Positions 43,297 to 51,479 of a stretch of 64,000 bases of DNA are shown one piece after another. The position numbers and the translations under genes are program-made. The first letter of the stretch is position 1. Every line of letters starts with the position of its first letter. Under the pieces are notes generated by a model that was given only the letters and a program-made list of their open reading frames with translations, did no database searches and was not told where the DNA came from. The DNA is from JAWLDA01 sp041686855. GTDB lineage: Bacteria > Bacillota > Limnochordia > DTU080 > RSA5. Location of the stretch: positions 372,001 to 436,000 of the forward strand of contig JAWLDA010000001.1 in NCBI GenBank assembly GCA_041686855.1, read 5' to 3'.

Positions 43297-44199
43297 CTAC
43301 TCTTGTGGGCTGGGAGTAACCGAGAACGATTCGTAGCGGCTCCACTGCACATTGATCGTGGAAGCGTCCCGGAGCTCGGCCAGGATCTCGTTCATCGGAC
43401 GAGACTTTTGTTGAACCAGGATCTCTCGGATCTGGTCGCGGCTCGTCTCCAGTGTGGCCTCTTGGGCGTCGAGGCGCTCGTCCACTTTGATGACATGCCA
43501 GCCAAACTCGGTCTCGATGGGCTGTGATGTATCACCAGCTTGAAGCTGAAAGGCGGCGTCCTTGAACGGCTGCGTGATCGGGGAATCTCGCTCGATGTAG
43601 CCGATGGCGCCACCCTGGACGGCACTGGCTGTGTCAATAGACTTCCCCTTGGCAAGCTCGGTGAAGTCCGCGCCTTCGTTCAGCTCGGCGACGATTGCCT
43701 TCGCTTCGTCTTCAGTCTCGACGAGGATGTGGCTCACGCGTACGGATTCGGCCTGGCCGAGTTGCTCTTTGTTCTCCTCAAAGTACGTGGCGATCTCTTC
43801 ATCGCTCACCTCGACGCCTTGCTTGCTCAGCGCGTCAACAATAAGGCTGAGTTTGATCTCGCGGGTGAGTCGGTCCACGCTGAGTCCGAAGCGTGTCAGT
43901 TCCTCGGCAAAGGCCTCGTCGCTCTCGTAGCTCGACTTGATCTTTTCAAGCTCCGCTGCCACGACATCGTCGCTCACATTGAGGTCGTAGCTTGCAACAG
44001 CCTGTTCCACGAGGATTTCGGCGATCATTTGGTCGAGTACTGACTCGCCGGCTTCCTCTTCTAGCCGCTGATAAAAGGCCTCTTGAGTGAGAGGGGTTCC
44101 GTTGACGGTAACGACGACGTCGCCCTCCGGATTTGCCGATGTGAGCGAGAGACCGGCAAACGCCAGGACGACTCCGAGCGCAAACGCGACGGCAAGCAT
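43297..44199 (-). CDS. PrsA-like peptidyl-prolyl isomerase (parvulin), secreted foldase
   Basis: 300 residues. The N-terminal hydrophobic segment (residues 1-22) serves as signal or anchor. A SurA-type chaperone region (VNGTPLTQEAFYQRL, EILVEQAV) is followed by a parvulin domain: VRVSHILVETEDEAKAIV (about 155-172), FTELAKGKSID, GGAIGYIERDSPI and FGWHVIKVDER near 235. It assists folding of exported proteins outside the membrane. The ATG at 44199 has an AGAAAGG site but gives a signal peptide without a basic n-region. The frame is open upstream (QRGKKGF) with only non-standard ATC codons, so the true start may be further 5'. Confidence 0.88.
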   Translation of the reverse strand: MLAVAFALGVVLAFAGLSLTSANPEGDVVVTVNGTPLTQEAFYQRLEEEAGESVLDQMIAEILVEQAVASYDLNVSDDVVAAELEKIKSSYESDEAFAEELTRFGLSVDRLTREIKLSLIVDALSKQGVEVSDEEIATYFEENKEQLGQAESVRVSHILVETEDEAKAIVAELNEGADFTELAKGKSIDTASAVQGGAIGYIERDSPITQPFKDAAFQLQAGDTSQPIETEFGWHVIKVDERLDAQEATLETSRDQIREILVQQKSRPMNEILAELRDASTINVQWSRYESFSVTPSPQE

Positions 44200-44337
44200 G
44201 ACAAAACCTTTCTTGCCTCGCTGGGATTGAACGTCGATGCTCTCGATGGTGATGACCTCATTTCTGGAAGTTAAAGTTATCGTGCGTAGCTTCGAGATTC
44301 GGGAAGGGTGGGCCGGGTCCCTTTTGTGAAGTTACAC

Positions 44338-44355
44338 CCCTATTAGGGAATAGGG
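44338..44355. other. perfect 7-bp inverted repeat in the prsA/DUF951 intergenic region
   Basis: CCCTATT and AATAGGG flank AGGG. It lies in the 263-base region between the two divergent genes, about 110 bases upstream of the DUF951 start, and could be an operator or a transcript hairpin. No other recognised element is visible in this gap. Confidence 0.3.
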
Positions 44356-44462
44356 CCTTCCTCCCCAGGCTTTTCCATGATACCTTGAGAGGTGAGCGAG
44401 GTGCGCGCCCGATGAAGGCTAGCGGCGCGGTCTCCGTTAGGAATTAAGGAAAGGTGTTTGGA

Positions 44463-44654
44463 GTGCCGGAGAAGTTTTATCTCGGCGATGTTGTTAGGCT
44501 AAAAAAGAGGCATCCGTGTGGAGAAGATCGCTGGGAAGTGTTGCGGACAGGGATGGACTTCCGGATCAAGTGTTTGGGGTGCGCCCGCGTCGTCATGTTG
44601 CCCCGCCGCAAGTTTGAACGCGGCGTCAAGGAGGTCGTGAACCGCGCCGACTAG
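44463..44654 (+). CDS. DUF951-family small protein
   Basis: 63 residues. The DUF951 pattern is clear: LGDVVRLKKRHPCGEDRWEV at the start, then RTGMDFRIKCLGCARVVMLPR. The family is a small, widely conserved Bacillota protein often found near rpsF or replication genes, as here; its function is unknown. GTG 44463 has AAAGGTG six bases upstream and gives the typical family start. GTG 44454 is too close to the binding site. It overlaps the convergent HTH gene by four bases. Confidence 0.88.
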   Translation: MPEKFYLGDVVRLKKRHPCGEDRWEVLRTGMDFRIKCLGCARVVMLPRRKFERGVKEVVNRAD

Positions 44655-44896
44655 TCGAGCGAGTAGAATGAGTGGGATTCGTCCGTGGCGAGCTGCAACT
44701 CGTAGAGTCTCCGTTCAATTACGTCGACTGGGAGGCTCAATTCCCGGGCCATCTCCTCAAGCGTGTGCTCATGCCGGCACATCTCGATCAGGCGACTCTG
44801 CGTGCGATCGGTCCATTCGTGCCCGAGTTCCACGTGTGCTTCCCCCTTTGACCCAAGCCCATCTGCGAGGGTAGTCGAGTTGTCGGGAGGTAGCAT
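44651..44896 (-). CDS. small helix-turn-helix protein
   Basis: 81 residues from ATG 44896. The C-terminal half reads as a helix-turn-helix: HTLEEMARELSLPVDVIERR (about residues 43-62), with preceding WTDRTQSRLIEMCR. The N-terminal half is polar. The start is uncertain because no strong binding site precedes ATG 44896; a TTG 7 codons upstream, after GGTGAGG, is also possible. It lies between DUF951 (convergent, four-base overlap) and rpsF (divergent). The longer open frame through rpsF is a shadow. It may be a local regulator; targets unknown. Confidence 0.6.
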   Translation of the reverse strand: MLPPDNSTTLADGLGSKGEAHVELGHEWTDRTQSRLIEMCRHEHTLEEMARELSLPVDVIERRLYELQLATDESHSFYSLD

Positions 44897-44947
44897 GCCG
44901 GACTCTACGGCCAAGTATGCGCGGGCCTCACCTACATATTTTAACTC

Positions 44948-44974
44948 TTGAGCACTGCCTTTTTGTGATATAAT
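44948..44974 (+). promoter_or_regulatory. candidate promoter for the rpsF operon
   Basis: A perfect TATAAT at 44969-44974 has TTGAGC at 44948-44953, spacing 15. It lies about 67 bases upstream of the rpsF GTG in an otherwise GC-rich stretch. The spacing is shorter than the 16-18 optimum. Confidence 0.5.
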
Positions 44975-44989
44975 AACCAAGTATCCCTG

Positions 44990-45011
44990 CCCTAGGTGTC
45001 GCCTGGGGCCG
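44990..45011 (+). promoter_or_regulatory. rpsF leader hairpin, possible S6:S18 autoregulatory site
   Basis: CCCTAGG (44990-44996) pairs with CCTGGGG (45002-45008), closing a 5-base loop, and is directly followed by CCG. The known S6:S18-binding motif in rpsF leaders has a short hairpin flanked by an unpaired CCG. I cannot find a clear outer stem, so this is tentative. Confidence 0.3.
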
Positions 45012-45040
45012 CTATGTCCACAGGGAGGAGGTGAGCCACA

Positions 45041-45457
45041 GTGACCCGATACGAGTTGATGTTTATCGTTCGTCCCGATGTCGAAGGCGAAGAGGCCGTC
45101 GATCAACAGATCGAGCGGTATGGTCGCATGATCGTCGACAACGGCAGTGAGGTGACCGGCGTAGACAAGTGGGGACGGCGACGCTTCGCGTACGAAGTTC
45201 AGGGTTTCACTGAAGGCTACTACGTGGTGATTCAGTTCAAGTCGACCGACGCAGTCGTCAACGAGTTGAACCGAATCCTCAAGATTGCCGATGAGATACT
45301 TCGCCACATCGTGGTGCGATTGGACGAGCCCAAGAGCGCCCCTGTGTCCGAAGAGCAGCCCGCTACTGAAGCAGCTGAGCAGGCTGAATCGTCGGCAGAC
45401 GAGACCGCGTCGGAGCCCGTCGGCCAGGCCGACGAGTCCCAACCGGCGACAACGTGA
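45041..45457 (+). CDS. rpsF: 30S ribosomal protein S6
   Basis: 138 residues. S6 core: TRYELMFIVRPDVE at the start, WGRRRFAYEVQGFTEGYYV near 46, and ADEILRHIVVRLDE near 84. S6 pairs with S18 on the 30S platform. The last 40 residues are an acidic low-complexity tail (EEQPATEAAEQAE and similar), longer than in Bacillus S6. GTG 45041 has AGGAGGTGA six bases upstream. First gene of the rpsF-ssb-rpsR operon. Confidence 0.97.
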   Translation: MTRYELMFIVRPDVEGEEAVDQQIERYGRMIVDNGSEVTGVDKWGRRRFAYEVQGFTEGYYVVIQFKSTDAVVNELNRILKIADEILRHIVVRLDEPKSAPVSEEQPATEAAEQAESSADETASEPVGQADESQPATT

Positions 45458-45515
45458 GAATAGGCCCCATTCCTCTAGACGAATCGGTTAAAAATGGATA
45501 GGAGGATGGGAGAGA

Positions 45516-45920
45516 ATGCTAAATCGCATTGTGTTGATCGGACGTTTGGTGGCCGACCCCCAGTTGAGGTACACCCAGACCGGCACGGCCGTGGCCAATT
45601 TTCGCATCGCCGTGGACAGGCCTTTCACGAATCAACAGGGGGAGCGCGAGACCGACTTTATTGATGTGGTCACCTGGCGAAAGTTGGCAGAAGTGGTCGC
45701 GAACAATCTCAATAAAGGCCGGCTCGTAGGTGTAGACGGTCGCCTTCAGGTCCGTGAGTACGATTACGAAGGTCAGCGACGTAGGCAAGCTGAGGTGGTC
45801 GCTGACAACGTCCAATTCCTCGATTGGCCCGGCGATGGGCCTTCGGGATCCAGGGGAGGCCGCGCGGGCGGCGACGTCCAAATGGACGACGACTTTAATC
45901 CCGACGACGTCCCTTTTTAG
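45516..45920 (+). CDS. ssb: single-stranded DNA-binding protein
   Basis: 134 residues. OB fold from LNRIVLIGRLVADPQLRYT through FRIAVDRPF and FIDVVTWRKLAEVVANNLNK. A glycine-rich linker (SRGGRAGGDV) leads to the acidic tail DDDFNPDDVPF, the peptide used to recruit replication and repair partners. AGGAGG lies about 11 bases before the ATG. Operon position between rpsF and rpsR is the classic arrangement. Confidence 0.97.
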   Translation: MLNRIVLIGRLVADPQLRYTQTGTAVANFRIAVDRPFTNQQGERETDFIDVVTWRKLAEVVANNLNKGRLVGVDGRLQVREYDYEGQRRRQAEVVADNVQFLDWPGDGPSGSRGGRAGGDVQMDDDFNPDDVPF

Positions 45921-45938
45921 CGATAAGGAGGGAATGGG

Positions 45939-46166
45939 ATGGCGAGAGATCGCAGGAGACGCCGCAAGGTGTGCTCCTTTTGCGTGGACAAAGTGGATAC
46001 GATCGACTTCAAAGAGATCGGTCGGCTCCGCCGCTTCCTTTCGGAGCGGGCCAAGATTTTGCCACGCCGGATTACAGGCAACTGCGCCAGACATCAGCGT
46101 CAACTGACGGTGTGTATCAAGCGGGCGCGGCAGATGGCGCTTCTTCCCTATTCACAGGACGGCTAA
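45939..46166 (+). CDS. rpsR: 30S ribosomal protein S18
   Basis: 75 residues. A basic start (ARDRRRRRKVCSFC), IDFKEIGRLRRFLSERAKIL, PRRITGNCARHQRQL and IKRARQMALLPY define S18. The CSFC pair with the later Cys and His suggests a zinc-binding form. AAGGAGG lies eight bases before the ATG. A terminator follows about 45 bases after the stop. Confidence 0.97.
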   Translation: MARDRRRRRKVCSFCVDKVDTIDFKEIGRLRRFLSERAKILPRRITGNCARHQRQLTVCIKRARQMALLPYSQDG

Positions 46167-46210
46167 ACGCGGCTTGTGGGTTGGGCTTATACGACGACAA
46201 AGCGGCAGTG

Positions 46211-46244
46211 AACGGCACCTCGGGCTCCCCGAGGTGCCGTTTTA
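46211..46244 (+). terminator. intrinsic terminator after rpsR
   Basis: A 14-base perfect stem (46211-46224 with 46228-46241) with a CTC loop ends in TTTTA. It closes the rpsF-ssb-rpsR unit. Confidence 0.88.
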
Positions 46245-46372
46245 CATAGCGGGAGCCCAAGGCGTCCAAAGCCCAGATTGCAGCGGGACGAGGCGTGGGA
46301 GGAGATTCCCGTAATCTCCAAGAACTAGTGGCGTGACTTGCGCCCAGCAACATCGCGCTAGGGAGGGTGCCA

Positions 46373-46675
46373 ATGAAACCCCGTGTCGACATTGATATCG
46401 CGCGCAACATCAAGAGTGTCGAGTGGCTAAAGACGGAGTTGCTGGGGAGTGTGGCCGATCTATTTCGTGAGATGAGAGATGCACGCGAGGAGAGGATCCT
46501 CGAGCAGTTGGCCAACGTGGCGGTCACCTCGTACGTACTCGGTCGCCGCTTAGGCTTAGACCTCGATCGGATCGACGACGCCGTCAAACGGAAGGCCCAG
46601 GCGTACGTCGATCAACCTCATCAGTTCGAGGAGTGGTACGGCGATTATTCGGCGCTGAGTCGCCACCTGGAGTAA
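46373..46675 (+). CDS. MazG-like family protein
   Basis: 100 residues, all-alpha. It matches the short MazG-like proteins found beside rpsR or rplI in Bacillota: KPRVDIDIARNIKSVEWLK, ELLGSVADLFREM, LANVAVTSYVLGRRLGLDLD. Related MazG enzymes hydrolyse nucleoside triphosphates, but the activity of this short form is not established. ATG 46373 has AGGGAGGG upstream; GTG 46367 is too close to it. It precedes rplI by 52 bases. Confidence 0.85.
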   Translation: MKPRVDIDIARNIKSVEWLKTELLGSVADLFREMRDAREERILEQLANVAVTSYVLGRRLGLDLDRIDDAVKRKAQAYVDQPHQFEEWYGDYSALSRHLE

Positions 46676-46727
46676 TCCGTCGGCTATAAGCTATGGACGT
46701 TTACCGGTTTCAAGGGGGGCACACACG

Positions 46728-47189
46728 TTGAAAGTGATTCTGCAATCGAGTGTGAAAAAGTTAGGAAACAAAGGTGATCTGATCGACGTCGCCGAGGGGT
46801 ACGCGCGCAACTTTCTATTCCCCCGCGGCCTGGCCGTGGAAGCCAACAAAGCCAACGTTAAGAGTTTGAAGGCATCGAAGTCCCAAGCGCAGGCCAAGGT
46901 GGAGCGCGAAGAGGCTTTAGCCCGCGAGTTGGCCCAGAAGATCGAAACGTTGACGGTGACAATCACGGCCAAGACAGGCGAGTCGGGGCGCCTCTTCGGC
47001 TCGGTGACGGCCGGCGACATCGTTGATGGGCTCAAAAAGAGCTCCGGGATTGATGTCGACAAGCGCAAGGTCGAGTTGGACGATCCGATCAAAGCGCTTG
47101 GAACGTATGAAGTGCCGGTCGGAGTTCACCCTGGAATTACGGCAAAGCTGCGAGTTCACGTAACGGAAGCTCAGGGTGACTCCAAGTGA
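46728..47189 (+). CDS. rplI: 50S ribosomal protein L9
   Basis: 153 residues. N-domain KVILQSSVKKLGNKGDLIDV and YARNFLFPRGLAVEANKAN, a long central helix (AQAKVEREEALARELAQK), and the C-domain with GESGRLFGSVTAGDIV. TTG start 46728 has AAGGGGGG eight bases upstream. The stop overlaps the lonC start by four bases, so the two are translationally coupled. Confidence 0.97.
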   Translation: MKVILQSSVKKLGNKGDLIDVAEGYARNFLFPRGLAVEANKANVKSLKASKSQAQAKVEREEALARELAQKIETLTVTITAKTGESGRLFGSVTAGDIVDGLKKSSGIDVDKRKVELDDPIKALGTYEVPVGVHPGITAKLRVHVTEAQGDSK

Positions 47190-49270
47190 GTCTCTGGCGC
47201 AGGCGGTCCCGCGCACCGTCGAGCCCAGAGGCGCGGGAACTGGATGCGCTGCGGCGCCGCATCGCCGCGGTGCTACAGATTGTAAGTGACCTATACGGCC
47301 GTGAAAAGCTGGTATTGCGGGCGGGGAAGCTCGAGGCTCTCGATCTGATCGAGTCGGCTGACATCGGACAGCAAATTCTGGGACTACAGCGGATTCTCAA
47401 TGAGGACCCGACTCTTGAGGAGCCGCCTGCCCCTGATGACTGGGCCGACGCGCTCGACGCTGTCGAAGATGCCGTTGCCGATCTCCTGGCGCGCCGTGAC
47501 GTAGAAGATCGACTCGAGCAACGAGTTGCAGTCAAGATGCAGGAGCGGCACGACGAGTACATGCGAGATTTGAAGTTGCAGGTGCTCAAGGAGGAGACCG
47601 GCCCAGACAACGCGCAAACCCTCAAGAAACTAGCCGATCTTGAGAGACTCGAGAAACGTGCTCTCGCGCACTCAATCCTGGCGACCATGAGGCCCACACG
47701 TGTCGACGAAGTGGTAGGCCAGGACCAAGCCAAACGAGCCCTCTTCGCTAAGATTGCATCGCCGTTCCCTCAGCACGTGATCGTGTACGGCCCTCCAGGG
47801 GTCGGAAAGACGACATTGGCCCGCCTCGCTCTCGAACACGCCAAAACGCTCGGGTACACGCCGTTCGATCAAGACGCACGCTTCGTTGAAGTCGACGGCA
47901 CGACCCTGCGATGGGATCCGCGCGAAGTGACAAACCCGCTTCTGGGTTCGGTTCACGATCCGATTTATCAAGGCGCCAAGCGCGACATGGCCGACATGAG
48001 TATTCCGGAGCCTAAGCCGGGGCTCGTCACCGAAGCGCACGGAGGCATCTTGTTTATTGATGAGATCGGCGAGATGGACCCCGTTCTCCAAAACAAGTTG
48101 TTGAAAGTGCTCGAAGAGAAGCGCGTCCGCTTCGAGTCCTCGTATTACGATCCTGACGACCCCAACGTGCCCAAATACGTCAAGAAACTGTTTGACGAAG
48201 GCGCTCCCGCCGACTTCATTCTCATCGGAGCGACGACTCGCGACCCCGCTGAGATTAATCCGGCCTTGCGCTCGCGCGCAGCCGAGATCTTTTTTGATCC
48301 ATTGAGTCGCAGTGAGATTGAGGCGATTGTGATGCAGGCCGGCGAGCGGTTGGGAGCGGAGCTGGTGGACGGCGTGTGCGCGCTCATCAGCGAGTACACG
48401 ATGGAGGGACGCAAAGCGACCGGCCTCTTAGCCGACGCGTACAGTTTGGCGCTTTACGACCACCAGCATGCTCAGGCCTCGAGCGGTGAGAGGCGCTCGG
48501 CGGACGAGAGCGATGAGCGCGTCACCTCCGTACCGGTCGGGGTGCGAGTGACGCCGGCGCACGTGCACGAAGCGGTTCGGACGGGCCGGCTGGTTCCTTC
48601 GGTGCCGGTACGTGCATCACAAGAGAGACAGGTGGGCCGCATCTTTGGTCTGGGCGTCTCCCGCTTTCTGGGAACGCTCATCGAAATCGAAGCGGTGGCC
48701 TTTCCAGCCCGCGAAGCGGGAAAGGGGAGCCTGCGATTTAATGAGACAGCGGGGAGCATGGCCAAAGACTCGTTTTTTAATGCCGCATCAGTCGTGCGCC
48801 GACTCACCGGAGAGAGCTTGTCGGATTGGGATGTTCACATCAACATTGTCGGGGGTGGCAAAATCGATGGGCCCTCGGCTGGCGCAGCTGTCGTTCTCGC
48901 ATTGGTGAGCGCCATTTTGGAGCGACCCGCGCGCCAAGATGTGGCCATCACCGGTGAGATCTCCATTCAAGGACGCATCAAGCCCGTGGGTGGGGTGTAC
49001 GAAAAGGTCTTCGGCGCCAAACAGGCGGGCGTAGAGAGTGTGATCCTCCCGGCTCAAAACCGGCGCGAAGTCGCCGCGACGGGTCTCGGCATCCACCTCC
49101 TGCCTGTAAACACGATTGACGAGGCTCTGAGGATTGTGCTCTACGACGAGGAGCCGGTCGGGGAGTGGGCCTCCGCCTCCTTTGATCGACCGCAAACCAA
49201 GAGCGCGCTGAACGCGCCGCCGCGTACAGTGCATCGTTCATCGGCGCACGAGAGGAGTGGCCGGTGTTGA
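47186..49270 (+). CDS. lonC: Lon-type ATP-dependent protease, LonC family
   Basis: 694 residues. A non-Lon N-terminal region with coiled-coil character (about 1-170) precedes the AAA+ module: Walker A GPPGVGKTT near 202, Walker B ILFIDEIGEMD near 288 and arginine-finger region ALRSRAAEIFF near 362. The C-terminal Lon protease domain has the catalytic Ser in DGPSAGAAV near 563 and Lys in GGVYEKVFG near 608, spaced as in Lon. LonC is an unusual branch in thermophilic Bacillota. It overlaps rplI by four bases and aroE by seven. It likely degrades damaged proteins in the cytoplasm. Confidence 0.92.
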   Translation: MSLWRRRSRAPSSPEARELDALRRRIAAVLQIVSDLYGREKLVLRAGKLEALDLIESADIGQQILGLQRILNEDPTLEEPPAPDDWADALDAVEDAVADLLARRDVEDRLEQRVAVKMQERHDEYMRDLKLQVLKEETGPDNAQTLKKLADLERLEKRALAHSILATMRPTRVDEVVGQDQAKRALFAKIASPFPQHVIVYGPPGVGKTTLARLALEHAKTLGYTPFDQDARFVEVDGTTLRWDPREVTNPLLGSVHDPIYQGAKRDMADMSIPEPKPGLVTEAHGGILFIDEIGEMDPVLQNKLLKVLEEKRVRFESSYYDPDDPNVPKYVKKLFDEGAPADFILIGATTRDPAEINPALRSRAAEIFFDPLSRSEIEAIVMQAGERLGAELVDGVCALISEYTMEGRKATGLLADAYSLALYDHQHAQASSGERRSADESDERVTSVPVGVRVTPAHVHEAVRTGRLVPSVPVRASQERQVGRIFGLGVSRFLGTLIEIEAVAFPAREAGKGSLRFNETAGSMAKDSFFNAASVVRRLTGESLSDWDVHINIVGGGKIDGPSAGAAVVLALVSAILERPARQDVAITGEISIQGRIKPVGGVYEKVFGAKQAGVESVILPAQNRREVAATGLGIHLLPVNTIDEALRIVLYDEEPVGEWASASFDRPQTKSALNAPPRTVHRSSAHERSGRC

Positions 49271-50136
49271 AGCTGACCGGCGAGACGACTGTCGTCGGCG
49301 TCTTTGGCGACCCAGTGGCACACTCGCTCTCCCCCTTGATGCACAACCGCGCCTTTGCCGAGCTCGGTCTTAATTGGGTGTACGTGCCGTTTCACGTGAA
49401 ACCGGATGCGTTGGGTGGAGCGGTCAATGGCGTGCGCGCCCTTGGGTTGGCCGGAGTGAACGTCACGGTCCCCCACAAAGTGGCGGTCATGGCGCACCTT
49501 GATGAGATCGACGAGGAGGCGCAGGCGATCGGGGCCGTCAACACGATTGTCAACAAGGCGGGCCGACTCGTCGGTTACAATACTGACGGACGGGGTTTCT
49601 TGCGCAGTATGGAACGGCAGAGCGGTCGCACCGTCGAGGGCGCTCGGGTCGTCGTGATCGGCGCTGGTGGCGCCGCCCAAGCCATCCTCTGTAGTTTGGC
49701 CCACAAGGGAGCAGCATCGATCGCAGTCGCGAATCGGACGATCGAGAAGGCACGCCGGCTGGTGGGGACGCTCGCAAAGGTGTTCGGGCAAGAGGCGCGC
49801 TCTATGGAGCACGGGAGCTCGGACGAGCGGAAGGCGCTCAGCGAGGCAGACATCGTCATCCACACCACGACCGTGGGCATGCACCCGCGCCACGACGAGG
49901 CTCCTCCCATTTCTGTCGACGTTTTACGACCCGAGACGTTGGTGTGCGACATTGTATACAATCCTCGAGAGACGGCGCTGATCCGCGCCGCCCGGTCGCG
50001 CGGCTGCGACGTCCTTACGGGCGAGGGGATGCTTGTCTACCAAGGTGCGGTCGCCTTTGAATTGTGGACCGGTACGACGGCTCCGGACGAGCTGATGCTC
50101 ACCACCCTGCGCGCGGCCTTGGATCAACGCTCGTAA
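49264..50136 (+). CDS. aroE: shikimate dehydrogenase
   Basis: 290 residues. AroE reduces 3-dehydroshikimate with NADPH. Substrate site: GDPVAHSLSPLMHNRAF (about 14-30) and NVTVPHKVAVMAHLDE with the catalytic Lys near 75. Then GAVNTIVNKAGRLVGYNTDG, the NADP loop VIGAGGAAQAIL near 138 and GMLVYQGAVAFELWTG near the end. It starts within the last codons of lonC (GTG 49264, GAGGAG upstream), so it is coupled to the ribosomal/protease operon. Confidence 0.95.
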   Translation: MLKLTGETTVVGVFGDPVAHSLSPLMHNRAFAELGLNWVYVPFHVKPDALGGAVNGVRALGLAGVNVTVPHKVAVMAHLDEIDEEAQAIGAVNTIVNKAGRLVGYNTDGRGFLRSMERQSGRTVEGARVVVIGAGGAAQAILCSLAHKGAASIAVANRTIEKARRLVGTLAKVFGQEARSMEHGSSDERKALSEADIVIHTTTVGMHPRHDEAPPISVDVLRPETLVCDIVYNPRETALIRAARSRGCDVLTGEGMLVYQGAVAFELWTGTTAPDELMLTTLRAALDQRS

Positions 50137-50228
50137 GACATGACCCGCGGAGAACACGGACGTCGCCGTTATCGCACGAGTAGCACGTCGGCACGAGGTT
50201 GTGCAAGGAGATACGAGGTGGAAGCGTA

Positions 50229-51458
50229 GTGGAAGCAGTGCGAGTTGTTGGAGCAACCCTCGTCCTCGAAGACGAGGTGGTACCCGACGGTACGGTTGCG
50301 TTCATTGATGGACGCATCGTCTATGTCGGGCCGACTGAGCGGATGGGGGACGCCGTTCGTTGGGAGGACGGACAAGCGGTTCCACTCGAGCGATTTGACG
50401 TTTACGACGCCCAGGGAGGATGGCTGCTCCCCGGCTTCATTGATCTGCACGTGCACGGTGGCGGCGGGGGCGACGTCATGGACGCGACCCGCGCCTCGCT
50501 TGAAAGAATGGCGCACATCCACGCCCTGCATGGTACGACCGGGTTTCTAGCCACGACGATGACCGCGGAACACAAGGCTGTAGTCGCAGCCGCGCAAGCG
50601 GTGCGCGCGGCGATCCGTGTGAATGCCGACTCTCCCTGGAACGGCGCCACCCTGTTGGGACTCCACCTCGAGGGACCCTACCTCAACCCGGCTCGCGCTG
50701 GGGCCCAAGACCCCACACTGATGAGGTCGGCGACGATGGAGGAGCTGGAAGAGCTCTGCGCCATCCTCGAAGAGACGTTTCGGCTGGTGACGCTGGCTCC
50801 CGAGATTGAGGGAGGGATGGAGGCCCTCGCCACCTTCTCCTCAGCCGGGGTCGTCGTCTCGCTCGGTCACACCGACTCCACGTTTGAGCAGGCTCAGGCA
50901 GCGTTCGCCGCAGGAGCCCGCCACGTAACGCACACGTTCAACGGCATGCGCGGGTTGCACCACCGGGACCCCGGCATCGCCGGCGCGGCGCTCCTATACG
51001 ACGGCGCCCTCTGTGAAGTGATCGCCGACGGGATTCACCTCCATCCGGACGCGATCCGTCTCGTCTACCGCAACAAAGGTCCCGATCGCATCTGTCTCAT
51101 CACCGATGGAATCGAGGCGACTGGGATGCCCGATGGCGTGTACCAACTGGGGGCGTTACCCGTCGTTGTCAAAGATGGCGCCTGTCGGCTCGAGAGCGGG
51201 TCGCTCGCAGGCAGTATCCTGACGATGGACCGGGCGTTGGCCTTCGTCGTGCGTGAGGTAGGGGTGCCGATCCACCATGCGGCGCGTATGGCGGCCTTGA
51301 ATCCCGCTCGACAACTGCGCATGGCGGATCGGAAAGGGAGCTTGCGTGTGGGCAAGGACGCGGATCTCGTCTTACTTGACGGCGATTATAGCGCCGTGCA
51401 GACTTGGATTGCCGGTCGGCCGGTGACCCCCAAGGCGCCGCAACCTGCAAACGGCTGA
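50229..51458 (+). CDS. nagA: N-acetylglucosamine-6-phosphate deacetylase (second copy)
   Basis: 409 residues. Motifs parallel the first copy: GFIDLHVHGGGGGDVMD near 67, HLEGPYLNPARAG near 145, SLGHTDSTFEQA near 215, THTFNGMRGLHHRDPG near 235 and the catalytic Asp in LITDGIEATGMPDG near 293. GTG 50229 has GAGGTGG eight bases upstream. It stands apart from the amino-sugar operon, between aroE and a convergent TPP enzyme. It could serve peptidoglycan recycling or another N-acetyl sugar. Confidence 0.92.
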   Translation: MEAVRVVGATLVLEDEVVPDGTVAFIDGRIVYVGPTERMGDAVRWEDGQAVPLERFDVYDAQGGWLLPGFIDLHVHGGGGGDVMDATRASLERMAHIHALHGTTGFLATTMTAEHKAVVAAAQAVRAAIRVNADSPWNGATLLGLHLEGPYLNPARAGAQDPTLMRSATMEELEELCAILEETFRLVTLAPEIEGGMEALATFSSAGVVVSLGHTDSTFEQAQAAFAAGARHVTHTFNGMRGLHHRDPGIAGAALLYDGALCEVIADGIHLHPDAIRLVYRNKGPDRICLITDGIEATGMPDGVYQLGALPVVVKDGACRLESGSLAGSILTMDRALAFVVREVGVPIHHAARMAALNPARQLRMADRKGSLRVGKDADLVLLDGDYSAVQTWIAGRPVTPKAPQPANG

Positions 51459-51479
51459 GGGCTCAGGAGAGCACGAGCA

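Noticed and set aside
44897..45442. Extension of the small HTH gene through rpsF
   Set aside because: It is the antisense shadow of rpsF and has no start supported by a binding site.
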